Positions 31,782 through 42,388 of a DNA stretch of 64,000 bases are shown here, one piece after another. Origin of the DNA: Microcyclospora pomicola (lineage: Eukaryota; Ascomycota; Dothideomycetes; Capnodiales); contig NHNY01000019.1 in the NCBI GenBank assembly GCA_002786065.1, positions 372,001 to 436,000 of the forward strand, given 5' to 3'. Both the position numbers and the translations under genes were made by a program. The notes below the pieces were generated by a model that saw only the letters and a program-made list of their open reading frames with translations, was not told the DNA's origin and ran no database searches. Positions within the stretch are counted from its first letter, which is position 1, and the number at the start of each line of letters is the position of its first letter.

Positions 31782-32150
31782 CTAGTAGGACCTTCTGTTT
31801 TCGGAGAGGCCATGTCCCAGTGAGCGGCGCAATCTCTTCGCGGTGTCTCCTTCAGCATTGACGACGGTTATTGGCGCGGTCGCTTCTGGCTTGAAGAACC
31901 AACGTCCCTTCTCCATCTCCTTGGCCTCATATCCCATGATCTGCTTCCAGGCGTCGGGATGAGCGACGGACAGCTCGTCCGGCGCGACACGGACAATATC
32001 TCCATATTGCTCGTGAAGCTCCAGCACATCGAAAGGCAAAATGCCGGTGAGGTATCAATAGACAAACGGGAGATGAGAAACAGCATGGGACTTCGGTCCC
32101 GGGAATTGGCCGAGTGGGTGGTATAGACCGTGTAGAAGGCACTGCCGAGA
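31782..32150 (-). pseudogene. N-terminal fragment of a second cytochrome P450
   Basis: The minus strand reads LYHPLGQFPGPKSHAVSHLP, then LPFDVLELHEQYGDIVRVAP, DELSVAHPDAWKQIMGYE and RLRRSLGHGLSE, the conserved N-terminal quarter of a fungal P450 (proline-rich hinge, B-helix region, and the C-helix with RLRRSLGHGLSE). The reading frame is interrupted at least once between the hinge and DVLELHEQ, and the sequence ends right after the C-helix. The distal half with the haem site is missing. It is not a copy of the 27.8-28.9 kb fragment: shared residues are only those general to the family. Confidence 0.75.
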
Positions 32151-33115
32151 ACATAAGCAATTCTTTGCTCGGATGGTCAGTGCTACGTTCGGTCTTCGGC
32201 TTTGCCCCGCGACTGGTGTGGAGTGTTACCGTGAACAAGATGGCCCTTGTATATTCTACAAGATTGTGTGGACGTGACACAAAGTCCAAAACGTAGGCGG
32301 ACATGGTCAAGGGCTCCAATGACACAACATCCACCAAGAAAAGATTGGTAGGTAGGTAGCAACAAGAACGACAGCGGCAACGACAAGAGTTACTGTTCCA
32401 CAAGATGCAATACATGTATACAACGCAGGCATCAGGGTGTATAGGTTTAATTTGTTCGATACTATCTACCTAATAAGCCAGCCTAATCCTTCCCTTGACC
32501 TTTTTCCACAAGACCGTGTCGGCCGCATACAGAAGCAAGCATGGCAGCATCAGGTTGCGAATCCTGCAACGAAATGGGACGAGAACTTATCCCCATGCAG
32601 GGTTAGGCGACGAAACATGGCGGTGGATGCCCACGTTAAAAGGTTCTTTTCTCAGTCATCATCAGGCCTGCCACGTTCTAACGCAATTGATCTGCGGTTC
32701 AGGGCTGGCTTCGGCTTCTATCGTGGTACGCTATGCTAGACTACCCGCACTGGGCGGGCTGATCAAAGATCGCCAGGCCCGTTCCGAAGGATCTGTTCCG
32801 CCGCTCACACGTGCCTCTTTAGCTCGGGCCCACAACCTCACCACAGCTATAATCTACTAGATACTTTAGCTGCACACAACGCCCGCATCAACCCACAACG
32901 ACGATTGAGAGCGTATTTGGTTATGAGCCGACTCAGATGATGCGATGATCATCTACGATGCTGAACCATCTGTCATCCGATGCGACAGCAGTAGCAGCAG
33001 CAGCAGCAAGTACAGCATGTCATCTCCAATGTAGGTCGTCTAAGCACTTATCCCTTGTGTAACATCGTCTGCTCAAGCGTTGGCTACACGACTCCTGCTA
33101 CCCATATCATCCACC
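32151..33115. other. gene-poor stretch
   Basis: About 960 bp between P450 remnants, without supported genes; includes a short CAG-type trinucleotide run. Confidence 0.45.
32985..33009. repeat. CAG/GCA trinucleotide run
   Basis: About eight near-perfect CAG units with one TAG interruption, about 110 bp before the start of the P450 pseudogene. Confidence 0.7.
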
Positions 33116-35066
33116 ATGGACATTGGTTCGTTTTTCTCGCCAGATGCTGTGCAACGTTTGCGAGTCCAGGTAGACAGCTATAGGACCAGCTCGCCAGTCT
33201 TTGACTATGGTCTACCAATCCCCATCGTCTGTGCAATCTTTGCGGCCAGCCGATCGCTCTGGAGATGGAACAAGACCTGTTTGCCTGTCATCAATGCTAC
33301 GTATCTCAGCGAGGTCTTCACATCGCGTGCCAAGCTCAATTTCCGGGGCAGAGCGGAGGAGTTGATGCAGCAAGGTTTCGAGAAGGTACCGTACCCCATG
33401 TGTCCAAAGCAGAGATCTCACTAATAAGATCCTTGTGAAGGGCTAGCGGAAGTTCCGTTTGATTACCGACAGTGACTCATCATTTTTCTGTCGCCCGATT
33501 ATGCGGAAGAGCTCCGATCGGATCCCAGGCTGTCTTTCTCGAGCTACAATGCCAAAGTAGAACCCCTCGACTCGATCCAGATGCGCGCAAGTGTGCATTC
33601 GTGATGCGGACATGTTCTTATCCCTTGCAGGAGGTCCATAGCCACATCCCGGGCTTCGACGCTTCCAAGGCCAGCACCACCGGAACCCTGCTCCTCGACA
33701 CCATCCGCACCCAATTGACACAAACTTTGAGTAAGCAAGATACTCTTCTGCGCCGCTGAATGATGACAGATGAGCTGACCACGTCCTTGTTGAAGACACC
33801 GTCACATCGTTCCTACCTGCGGAAGCTGATGATATCATCCAGAAAGAATGGACAAACGATGCGGGTATGTGATTCACATCAAATATGCTAGAACACAGCT
33901 CCTGATGTATCCGCAGACTGGTATGCAGTCGACTATTACAGCACGGTGCTGAAACTTGTGGCGCAAATGTCGTCCCGTGTTTTCTAGGGCCCTGAACTTT
34001 GTCGAGATGCGGAATAGCAACGAATCACGATTGCTCATGCCGTGAGCAGTTTCACCGCTGCTACTGAACTTCGTAGTTGGCCTGCCTTCTCACAGCCGTT
34101 CGTTCATTGGTTTCTCCCCAGTACAAGAACCCTGCGCGCCCAAGTCGCCGAAGCACGCCGCATAATCGAGCCGGTGGTTGAGAAGCGCAAGCGTGAGCTT
34201 GCCGAAGTAGGACACTCACAGTCTTAGATTGCCAATGCCGTCGCTTGATTTGAGGATGTCGCTCGCGGTCGGTTTCAATACGACCCTGTGGCTGCACAAC
34301 TAATCCTCGCTGTTGTGGCCGTGCACTCGACCGCTGATTTACTGTGCCAGACCATCATCGATCTGTGCCGTGACGAGCACCTCCTCGGCTCGCTCAGAGA
34401 AGAGGCCGCAAATGCTCTCCGCCAACACGGTTGGACCAAGTTAGGACTGCAGAACATGAAGCTCATGGATAGTGTGCTCAAGGAATCGCAGCAATTGAGG
34501 CCGATCGCCAATGGTACATCACATCAGTTTTGAGACGTTAAATGCAGTCGGATAATCGCTCCAACGTAGTGTCTATGCGTCGCATGGCGACTCAGGACAT
34601 CTGACTCAAGGATGGAACCTTTATCCCCAAGGGCCAAACATTGTGTGTCTCGGCACATCCCATGAAAGACCCGTCCACTTACCCATCTCTGGCCGAATAT
34701 GACGGATTCCGCTTCATGAAACGTGCCGACGACCCCAGCACCGCCAAGACCAGCAGTCTCGCGACCCCGAGCCCGCAGCATTTCGGCTTTGATTTCGGCA
34801 AACTCACATGTTCAGGCCGTCATCTCGCCTCGAGTGAAGCCAAGATTCTTCTGCTTCAGATCCTCTTCGAATATGAGCTGCGCCTGGATCCCGGTTACCA
34901 ACCATGTGTCCTACCTACCGGCTTCACGATCAACGTGGACCACTCGGTCAAGATGGAGGTGCACCGTCGTAAGGAGGAGGTAGCTATGTTATGCTGCTCA
35001 GTCATACACCGAATGCCTGGCATAGATTACAGCTTGTTATCATGCGGAGACAACAACAGGAATTGA
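33116..35066 (+). pseudogene. near full-length cytochrome P450 pseudogene with RIP-like decay
   Basis: Nearly the whole of a P450 can be followed in order: N-terminal anchor region (MDIGSFFSPDAVQRLRV), VINATYLSEVFTSRAKLNF, LSPDYAEELRSDPRLSF, WTNDADWYAVDYYSTVLKLV, SWPAFSQPFVHWFLPSTR, the I-helix (LILAVVAVHSTADLLCQTI), VLKESQQLRPIA (ExxR helix) and FGFDFGKLTCSGRHLASSEA (haem loop with the Cys ligand). Remnants of several introns with usual boundaries are visible. The reading has at least four in-frame stops, mostly where a Trp or another G/C-rich codon is expected, and at least one frame shift. The haem loop also departs from FxxGxHxCxG. The pattern resembles ent-kaurene-oxidase-like (CYP68-type) enzymes of fungal secondary metabolism. 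Most changes fit C-to-T/G-to-A transitions. Confidence 0.85.
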
Positions 35067-36099
35067 ATATCTCTTTGGTGCTCGGCGTTGAAAATTCCAG
35101 TAGGATACCAGCATGAGATTACAGATATGGATGAAAACTTATCGCGAGCCTCCTGTCACATGAAAACGAACTTGAAACAACGCCGCCCTCTTTCCTCCAT
35201 AAGTCTTGACCCACAGCTGAAGTTGCACAGCCATGTTCATCACTCGCTCGCCCACTACTCTTTCACGTACAGATCCGTATGGTACCATAGAAGATGCTGT
35301 AGATAGCCCGTATTGGAGACTCCTCCTTCACGGACTCGTCGATGTATGTATACTATCACATCAACATCCAATCGTGCGGTCCCCCGATCGAGTCGTTACG
35401 TGCAAAGGTGTTCAACACTCAGATCGTCACGACGTAGTGAAGTCCAAAACATATGCTAGACACACACGTGAGCTTCGTAGTTCAATACTCGTACATGAAC
35501 ACAAAACATGAACAACATCTTATGTAGATACATGTCCGCCGTGCATGAATCCTCCATCACCTAACCCCAATGCGGTCGTCTCGACGTCGAAGCAAAGAAA
35601 CAAAGTATGCTCGTCCGTTAGCGGCCGTCGTCGTTGATCCAATCACCTTGACGCGATCTCGTGGCAATGTCGTGTCGATGTCATGTGAAAGCATCGATGT
35701 AGTTTATCAGATGGAAGTTTACCTTAGAGACATGTGAATCTCGGTGGGGCCGATGGGAATTAGTGGCGGGGGTAAGCGGGCTAATCATAGCGCGCTAGTG
35801 TCGAGCTAGCGGGATGAGACGTCTGCGGACGTGCGTTATTGCACAACCTCCGGCTCTCTCTACCTTACTTAGGGTGCGTTCACCTTCCGATTGTCAATCT
35901 CAGATTGAAAACCTCCGATTGTAAGGTTTCAGTTTGACTAGTCAGACGGTTGATTCAATCGGAACAGAAGGTTCTATTTGCCTCGAATCGACTTGTATAC
36001 GGTTCTTAACTTTGGAGAATTCTTGGAATCCAAGCAAGACAAGGCACTGTGAAGCCTAGAGCGACATCAGCATCTGGTCGCCAATCGTAACATCCGCCT
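35067..36099. other. gene-free stretch with short inverted repeats
   Basis: About 1 kb without supported genes. Near 35880-35960 the word CCGATTGT occurs twice around CAGATTGAAAA, and AAACCT...AGGTTT can form a small hairpin; this could be the edge of a degraded small transposon, but no target-site duplication was found. Confidence 0.4.
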
Positions 36100-36392
36100 T
36101 TCTCGGCTATGCGCTGGTCTGCATCTTCACCACCACCTACATGTAACTACCTCACCTCCGTCTCTCTCGAATACGCAGCCCCAGCCCTGACCTTCGCCAC
36201 CTTCTCGCGCTACAACATCTCCGGCGCTCTCGCCCCAGCGTCGGTCGTCATGTACGAGGACATCGGACCGCACTGGTCTCTCTCACCATCTCCGCCATCG
36301 TTGCGACGTTCATGGCCCCAGTCCCGTTCGTGTTGTACCGGTACGGCCACCGGATTCGTGCGATGAGTAAATACGCTCAGTGTCACGGTTGA
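36100..36392 (+). pseudogene. C-terminal remnant of an MFS transporter
   Basis: Three consecutive pieces in different frames match the last two or three membrane helices of a DHA1-type fungal multidrug transporter: YALVCIFTTTYM, then PALTFATFSRYNISGALAP with VVMYEDIGPHW, then LTISAIVATFMAPVPFVLY followed by RYGHRIRAMSKYAQ. At least two frame changes and a stop interrupt it, and no upstream part of a transporter is visible. It adds to the group of broken metabolism genes beginning at 27.8 kb. Efflux pumps of this kind often sit with P450s in biosynthetic clusters, so it may have belonged to the same lost locus. Confidence 0.72.
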
Positions 36393-36588
36393 CGAGAGGA
36401 TTGGTTTGAATGTTCTATAGATGTTGAGCAGAAGGTCAAAACGCAGTGCAAGTACCTAGTGATGGGTTGCAAGACTTCATTCAAACTAAATTTGTCCACC
36501 AGCAGCTCCATGTCATCACTCTCTAACACACATCTGCCCAGGTCAAGCATCCGCCCTCCCACGTATCATCGAACGGCTCTGAACGGTC
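36393..36588. other. short spacer
   Basis: About 200 bp between the transporter remnant and the 3' end of the exonuclease gene. Nothing recognised. Confidence 0.4.
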
Positions 36589-37350
36589 CTACCAAGGGCT
36601 GCGTGCTTTATTCGGTCCGCTGGGGTCGTAATTCGCGCTCTGGGATTCCTCGATCCTGTCCTCGGTCGCGGTGTCAACTTTTTGGCGCCAGCCGCCCATG
36701 TGCCCCTGCTTGAGCTTCATGCTGTAGAGGTCGTACAACCCCGGCAGGAGACTGACATCCTGGGCGCAGTAATCCTGTATCTCGAAAGGCAAAGGGTGCT
36801 TGTTGAAGACGGCATAGTTTCCACCGCGCTCCGGAACGAACAGATCCATTCCCGCTTCCTTCACAGCATACCATTGGGCCTTGTCGGCGGCGGGAATGTT
36901 CACGTCCTCTGCGATACATTTCGCCAGGCCAGCGACGTATGTTTTGCCCGACGTACGGGTGGCAAGCTCCATCAGCTGTAAGTCTTTGATGCCTGCGACG
37001 GAGACACCGTAGCAGCTATATAGAGCATCTGAGTCGTTTCGAACATCGAAAATCACCTTGAGGATATCGGGCGACTCCAGGATCGTCTTGAGGGATCTGT
37101 TCTTCGAATTCGTCGTGGAGAAAGCGTAACCGGCAAGGATCCAGACATGAATCAGATAAACCGTGTTTGTCGGGGCGAGAAAGATGGAGATGACGAAAAT
37201 GGATCCATGACGACCAAGGTTGATGCCTTCCAGGTCTAGAAACAAGTAGGGTACACCTTTTGGAGGGTCGGCGACAGCATCGAGGAATTCTACCAAAGAA
37301 GGCTCTGTGTCCACGACCACAATATTGGGTGGGATTGCGCTGCCTGACAT
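36589..37350 (-). CDS. 3'-5' exonuclease-domain protein (DEDDy, RNase D/WRN-like)
   Basis: A single exon; ATG at 37350 (MSGSAIPPN) gives 253 residues and is preferred over longer in-frame alternatives whose sequence looks non-coding. The exonuclease motifs are in order: LFLDLEGINLG (Asp39, Glu41), KVIFDVRNDSDAL (Asp102/Asp106) and QDYCAQDV (Tyr194, Asp198), the DEDDy arrangement of the RNase D / Werner exonuclease superfamily. Two metal ions would be held by the four acidic residues. No HRDC, helicase or other domain is attached, so this is one of the short fungal EXO-domain proteins. RNA or DNA substrate is unknown. Confidence 0.85.
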   Translation of the reverse strand: MSGSAIPPNIVVVDTEPSLVEFLDAVADPPKGVPYLFLDLEGINLGRHGSIFVISIFLAPTNTVYLIHVWILAGYAFSTTNSKNRSLKTILESPDILKVIFDVRNDSDALYSCYGVSVAGIKDLQLMELATRTSGKTYVAGLAKCIAEDVNIPAADKAQWYAVKEAGMDLFVPERGGNYAVFNKHPLPFEIQDYCAQDVSLLPGLYDLYSMKLKQGHMGGWRQKVDTATEDRIEESQSANYDPSGPNKARSPW

Positions 37351-37830
37351 GATGGTTTTACTTCGATTGATGTATTGTAGAAGTGGTGTAGTGAAGAGAT
37401 GCAAACAGCAGACTACGGCGGCAAGGTTGGGACTAAATAGAGCGTCGTGGCGTAGGTATTGTGTGTTTCTCGTTGCACGACGGAGGCGTGGTGTTAGATG
37501 TGAGTCGTGTTTATACAGCGCTCTTTTGTTGATGTACCAGCATGATAGCATACCAATATCTGAGTCGTGCAACCACCTTGTTCGGAACAAACACTTTAGT
37601 GGACAACTTCAGTGCTGTCTCAGAAGCCTTTTCAGGCGTGGGGCATACGAGTCTTGGTTCTGCCGACGGGTGGTTGCAGCTCATATCACAGTCCCCAGCT
37701 GCAGTCTGTGGATCCCTGATGTCACGAAGTACTTGTCCGAGACCACAGGGGAGGCGCCTGGTAACTTGCGTTCGGGACGACTCAACAGACGTAGACTGCA
37801 GTCGCGCGCAGCAAACTGTGAACAGGCAAG
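37351..37830. other. intergenic, promoter of the exonuclease gene
   Basis: 480 bp; no supported gene. A plus-strand frame crossing it is antisense to its neighbours. Confidence 0.4.
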
Positions 37831-39454
37831 CTACATGGTGGCTACATCAGGCAATGCCTTGCTGTACTGTAGTGTAATCCTTGCCGCTGCCCGTCGTGCA
37901 CCTTTCAGAGCAAACAAACCTGCATGGTCGAAGGAATTGAAACGTAGTACCCTGAGGTCGCCGTTTGTCCATTCGGCAGTTTCCAAATCAGCCTTGCCTG
38001 AAGTTGTACTTTCATTGCTGCTAGACGTAGAAGCAGCTACGTCAGGAGCTACGGTTGTGAGGTAATCCCATACTGCTTCTGCAGGTACTATAAGGTCTTG
38101 ACCGCTCAAAATCACGGTCACTGGCAAATCCTTGATATTGTCCTTCCAGATAGCGTGATCGCTCCAGAAGAATCGGCGGGCTAGAGTGTGGCTGATGAGC
38201 ATGTCCTGTGACGAGAAGTAGTGTAGCATGAGCTCATTCGCTCGAGATGGCAGGCGTCTGGTGAAATTGAACGCAATGTTCGGTAAGTGGAGCAAGAAAC
38301 ATATAGGATCCATCAGCAGCGCAGCCTTGATTCGCTTTGTAAACACTGAATCTTTGATCATATTAGCTGCCACTGCCGTGCCAAATGAGTGGCCAACAAG
38401 CACAAAATCCGTCCACCCATGCGTAGCCAGAATTTGTTGTATTTCTGCTCGTAACATGTTGGCTCGAGGCAGTGGAGGACAAATGAAGGATCCTATTGAC
38501 AGCAGTTCCACGGCAATAATGCCGACCTCTCCAGCATCTTTATCATCTCCGTCTATGCTCGAGGATGCCAATTGCTCGAGGAAATTGACATAAGCAAAAA
38601 GACCGATATTGATGCCATGGACAAAGACAATGGGAAGCTTAGTTTTCGAAGTATGCTCTCGATACCAGTAAGAAGTGTGTGATGCTTTGTAACGAGTCCA
38701 GCGGAGAAAATGTGGCAGTCGCGGTGGAAAAACTGCAAGGGAGCGCACCAAGCCTGGGGGATGATAAGTGAATGAATGACAAAGCAATCGAAAGCTCGAA
38801 AAGCTGTCAATCACAAACACGATCTACGAAAACCTGGTTAACAGCCTTACTGGGTTCAAATGGATCATCAGGGACACCAACCAGATACCATACAAGTGGA
38901 CGGTGCTGCATGGGCACAGCGTCAAGTGTTCCTCGTAATGATCTTGCCTTTCCCCTGCCAGGACCGAATGGGAAGCCTAATTCGTCTTCCAGCAGATCTG
39001 TGTACTGATTGAGCTCGACCAGCTCATCATCGGAAACCTCGTCATAACGTTTGTTCATGAGAGACCAGGCATAGAACTCGTTGACATTCTCGCGTCTTAT
39101 GTCTTGTAGTGGCGCGCCCAAGAACCATGCGGATAGGAAAGGTTCGACATCATGAACACTATCCAAGCATTGTCGGAACAAAGTCTCGCGCTCTGATTTG
39201 CTTGGTGGCCGAGGATGTACAGCATCTTTCTGCAGCCAGATTCTCAAGGGCAGGTATGCAAAGACCAAGAACGCACTCTCGGCCGCCAGCCATACTTCCA
39301 GCGGCAGCGGTAGCCTGCGATTGAATGAGATGAAATCAAAGCTCGCGATGATCCAGTATATTGTGTAAACTAGGCTCAGCGGCGCAATCGAGCGAAGACC
39401 CAGTACGGCGCAGCGTATGAGAGCGTAATTTGCTGGAGAGTGCCTGATCAACAT
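37831..39454 (-). CDS. membrane-anchored alpha/beta hydrolase, with a frame break
   Basis: Two overlapping minus-strand frames form one gene. The upstream part (39454-38807) has two hydrophobic helices (PLSLVYTIYWIIASF; AESAFLVFAYLPLRIWL) and the conserved lead-in DDPFEPSKAVNQVFVD. The downstream part (to 37831) has SFSSFRLLCHSF, SYWYREHTSKTKLPIVFVHG, the nucleophile elbow GHSFGTA, the acid SGQDLIVPAEAV and the His FDHAGLF, a complete Ser-Asp-His triad. The two parts overlap by 14 nt and conserved residues continue from one frame into the other around 38807-38820. I found no intron of plausible size and phase that keeps both conserved sides. It is either a real frameshift, a base-call error or an unusual intron. 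Substrate unknown; fungal members are putative lipases or esterases. Confidence 0.75.
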
Positions 39455-39943
39455 CGCGTCAGACAGCCCGCGGACGAAGGCAGTGCGCGATCATCGGGTA
39501 TAGCACAACTTCGGAGACCTTGTGCAATCAATATAGCACAGTATCAACGCATGTCATCACACCAGAAGACATGGCAGTGCAACAGGAAGGTTGGAGATGT
39601 GTTGCAACCAAACATAGCCACAGCAAAACGACGTCACATCACTGCATTAGGCGCCCAACGGCTGACGATCTCATCCATGTCAACACCGCTTTGGGAGACA
39701 ATGCTGAATGGTAGAAACATTATTATTTGCTGTACGCTTCGCCTCGATCAAGTTCGCTAGGCACATCGCCACTGGAGAACCTCGATACGTGAATCACGAA
39801 GACCCATTCGTGAGACTGCACGTCCGTGATCCGGCAAGAATGGCGCCGCTGGATGTATTTACTCACACTGCAGAACAGAGTACATACTATCATGTCCGAA
39901 TGCGCAACTGTAAGCACTATGTACACTGGCCATCGGATCCTGC
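39455..39943. other. intergenic, promoter of the hydrolase gene
   Basis: 489 bp; no supported gene. Confidence 0.4.
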
Positions 39944-41314
39944 TCAAGGGACATTGATCAAAATCATACGCATGAAGTCACCGAAGCCATCCAGGACCGA
40001 GTCCCAGTCCCATTCCATCAGCGAAGCGCTGCCGGCTTTGATCTTCTTGACCGGCTCCTGAGCGACTGTCTTGACAATGTCCGCCTGTGCTATCATATCG
40101 TTCGTAGCTCTCACTTCTACAATCTTCTCTAGGTCTCCAACAGGGGCTGCCTGGACTCGCAAAGCTTCCACATTTGCTTCATCTTCAACCTTCTGAGCCG
40201 CCTTACGAGCTGCCATGTCCCGTTTTATCGCCTGCAGTGCCTCTTTTGCTTCGAGGATATCATTCTGCAGGGCTAAGATTCTTGCCGCGTGTGCTTCTAC
40301 TTTGTCAATATTCAGAAGCGCTTGAGCGGTCGCCGCGCTGTATAGAGCCTTGATTCTTCGAGTCCACGGCGCCAGCAGTTGCCCAGATGTCGTGTACAGC
40401 CCGTTATCTTCCGTGAGAGACTTCCAAGCGTTTAGTGTCCTGATGGCTACGAGTTCAGGTACTTGGAACCATTCGAAGTGTGTACCAGAACACGCAGGGC
40501 AGATGATGATCTGCTGCCTGGCTAAGCTCAGTTCCAAATGTAGCAACCTCTCGACACGCTTGGGGAAAGGGACAAATGCTGCGTGAAGAAGCTGGATACC
40601 TGGTTGACACGTCTCAAATGCAGCGATTCTCGACTCGATGCTTCTCCCGGTATACCCAATCTTAATGTACCCAGGGTTGGCTGGCCACGTCAATGCATAA
40701 ACATAGCCCTCTCGTTCATACCCGCAAGGTATCGGCTCCTGGAGCACAACATTCATGTTATCTGCTGGCCGTGACGGGTAGGGCACAAAGATGGACTGCA
40801 GCCCATGGAAACCATTTCCGAGCGGTCTGGATGCACTGCCAATGACTCGTGGCGGAAGCGGATGCTGATATCTTATGTTTCCTTGCCGATCCGTTCTAAC
40901 AGGGTCAGCATGGTGCATTACTCGGATTTGGTCGGCGAACTCTCGTTCCAGCTCCCAAGACGTCAAGGCTACGTATCTAACACGGTCCAGATAACAATCG
41001 AAGAACCTCCTTCTGCAGTCCAAGTCTAGCGCGAACTTCTCTTGCAGCTTTTCTCGATGCACATCTCCACATACTCGGAGTAGAATGATCCGCTCCAAGA
41101 TGCTCAGCCGAACTTCATTGCTTTTCGTTTCGGTGGCCTCGATGGTCAAGCGGGCGATTTCATAAAGTTCCTTTCGCGTGATGTCCCAAGGACATTGGTA
41201 GCCTCTAGCTGTAGGTGCGATGCACTGACAGCCTCGATTATGGTCTCGAGGCATATAGTAGCGTCTTTCGTCGAAGCATTGCAACTGGTTCCCGGACCGG
41301 GTGAGTGGAGGCAT
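39944..41314 (-). CDS. T5orf172-domain (GIY-YIG superfamily) protein
   Basis: A single exon; ATG 41314 gives 456 residues. Residues about 201-290 form a T5orf172 domain, the GIY-YIG relative named after a phage T5 protein: YVYALTWPANPGYIKIGYTG, then RIAAF, the Glu/His-bearing RVERLLHLELS, and THFEWFQV. The first 160 residues hold a CRPRGxxC-like segment (GCQCIAPTARGYQC) and helices. A coiled coil rich in Ala, Glu and Lys occupies about 335-395. GIY-YIG nucleases cut DNA through Tyr, Arg and Glu residues; Tyr204/Tyr216, Arg229 and Glu255 are candidates, but activity is not shown. Such domains occur in many fungal genomes with unknown roles. No mobile-element ends are seen around it. Confidence 0.82.
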   Translation of the reverse strand: MPPLTRSGNQLQCFDERRYYMPRDHNRGCQCIAPTARGYQCPWDITRKELYEIARLTIEATETKSNEVRLSILERIILLRVCGDVHREKLQEKFALDLDCRRRFFDCYLDRVRYVALTSWELEREFADQIRVMHHADPVRTDRQGNIRYQHPLPPRVIGSASRPLGNGFHGLQSIFVPYPSRPADNMNVVLQEPIPCGYEREGYVYALTWPANPGYIKIGYTGRSIESRIAAFETCQPGIQLLHAAFVPFPKRVERLLHLELSLARQQIIICPACSGTHFEWFQVPELVAIRTLNAWKSLTEDNGLYTTSGQLLAPWTRRIKALYSAATAQALLNIDKVEAHAARILALQNDILEAKEALQAIKRDMAARKAAQKVEDEANVEALRVQAAPVGDLEKIVEVRATNDMIAQADIVKTVAQEPVKKIKAGSASLMEWDWDSVLDGFGDFMRMILINVP

Positions 41315-42388
41315 CGTGGTCGTCACTCAACATGCAAGAAGCGTCGGCTCAAGTGTTCAGGACTTGTCGGAGAATATTCAACGATCAACGACGAGAATGG
41401 GGATTCTCAAGTACAGGTCGTGCCATGCAAGGTTGGGCCCCAAGACGAAGCCTCGGGGCGAAGCACATCGGCGTGATCAGGCTGTGTTGTAGCTCACTCC
41501 GACACGGCGCTTTGCAAGGTGCCTCACATGCTCATGCCCATTGCATGAGGATCCTTCAGCTAAGCGAAGCTAGGTTGCTTGGCCATGTGCTCTGTAAGCT
41601 CTATGCATGTATTGCCCAACCTGTTCGGTAGAACGTCGCGATAAGTCCTGGCTTGGCGTAGGAATAGCATCCATCTCTCCGTGACAGACCAGTCTCGGCC
41701 AGTGGACGTCGCATACATGAGAGCTGTCGGCGAACGTCATGTCAGCCAAAGCTTTCTTTGTTTTGTGCATGATTGACCAGGTCAAGCGAGGTTGGCGTGT
41801 TGGCTGTCGCATCGCCCAATGGCTGATGCAGTCCAAGAGCGCCACCAGCGCTTAACAATTTCCATGCTCGCCGTGTGTTGAGGTGCCTCACAGAAAAGCG
41901 ACCACGCAACCCCAATAGCGCTGACGTGACTGTCGTGCTGCAAAAGCAAAGCTCCAATTTCTTTAATGGTAGGATGCTTGTGGAAAATACGTTCAATCTG
42001 TCTTCGGGGTGTAGGTCAGCGCAAGTCGGCGGGACACTTCAGAGGAGCTATGCGCCACTGCCAAGTCTTATATGCAGCTGTCTGCCACTATCACGACTCT
42101 TCTCGCAAAGAAGGCGTGTTGGCAAGTTGAGCAAAGGCATGAAGACGATTTCCTCGTGTCCTGTCGGTATTGACGGCGATCTCGATATGCATCGGCCGAA
42201 GGCTTGTCAGGCGTCCAGCATCCGCTGTTCTCTCGCCGTGACTAGGCGCAAGAGTTTCATGCTTAAGACCAAGAATAGTGTTGGGGCGATAATTTCCGTA
42301 CCAAATACACATATACGACCTGCCTGTCGTCAATGCGGCCGCTGATAGCACAATACAGTACATATCTTACATACTCTACAGATCAGCC
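41315..42388. other. gene-poor region with a possible coding relic
   Basis: 1.07 kb. Around 41770-41990 the minus strand reads a protein-like stretch (IERIFHKHPTIKEIGALLLQ, later ASMEIVKRWWRSW) ending in a stop near 41790. It has coding-like composition but no start or family that I can identify; it may be a relic or an unannotated exon. Confidence 0.3.

Noticed and set aside
41742-42363. Protein-like stretch on the minus strand upstream of the T5orf172 gene
   Set aside because: Coding-like composition over about 65 codons, but no start, partner exon or family found; noted only as a possible relic.
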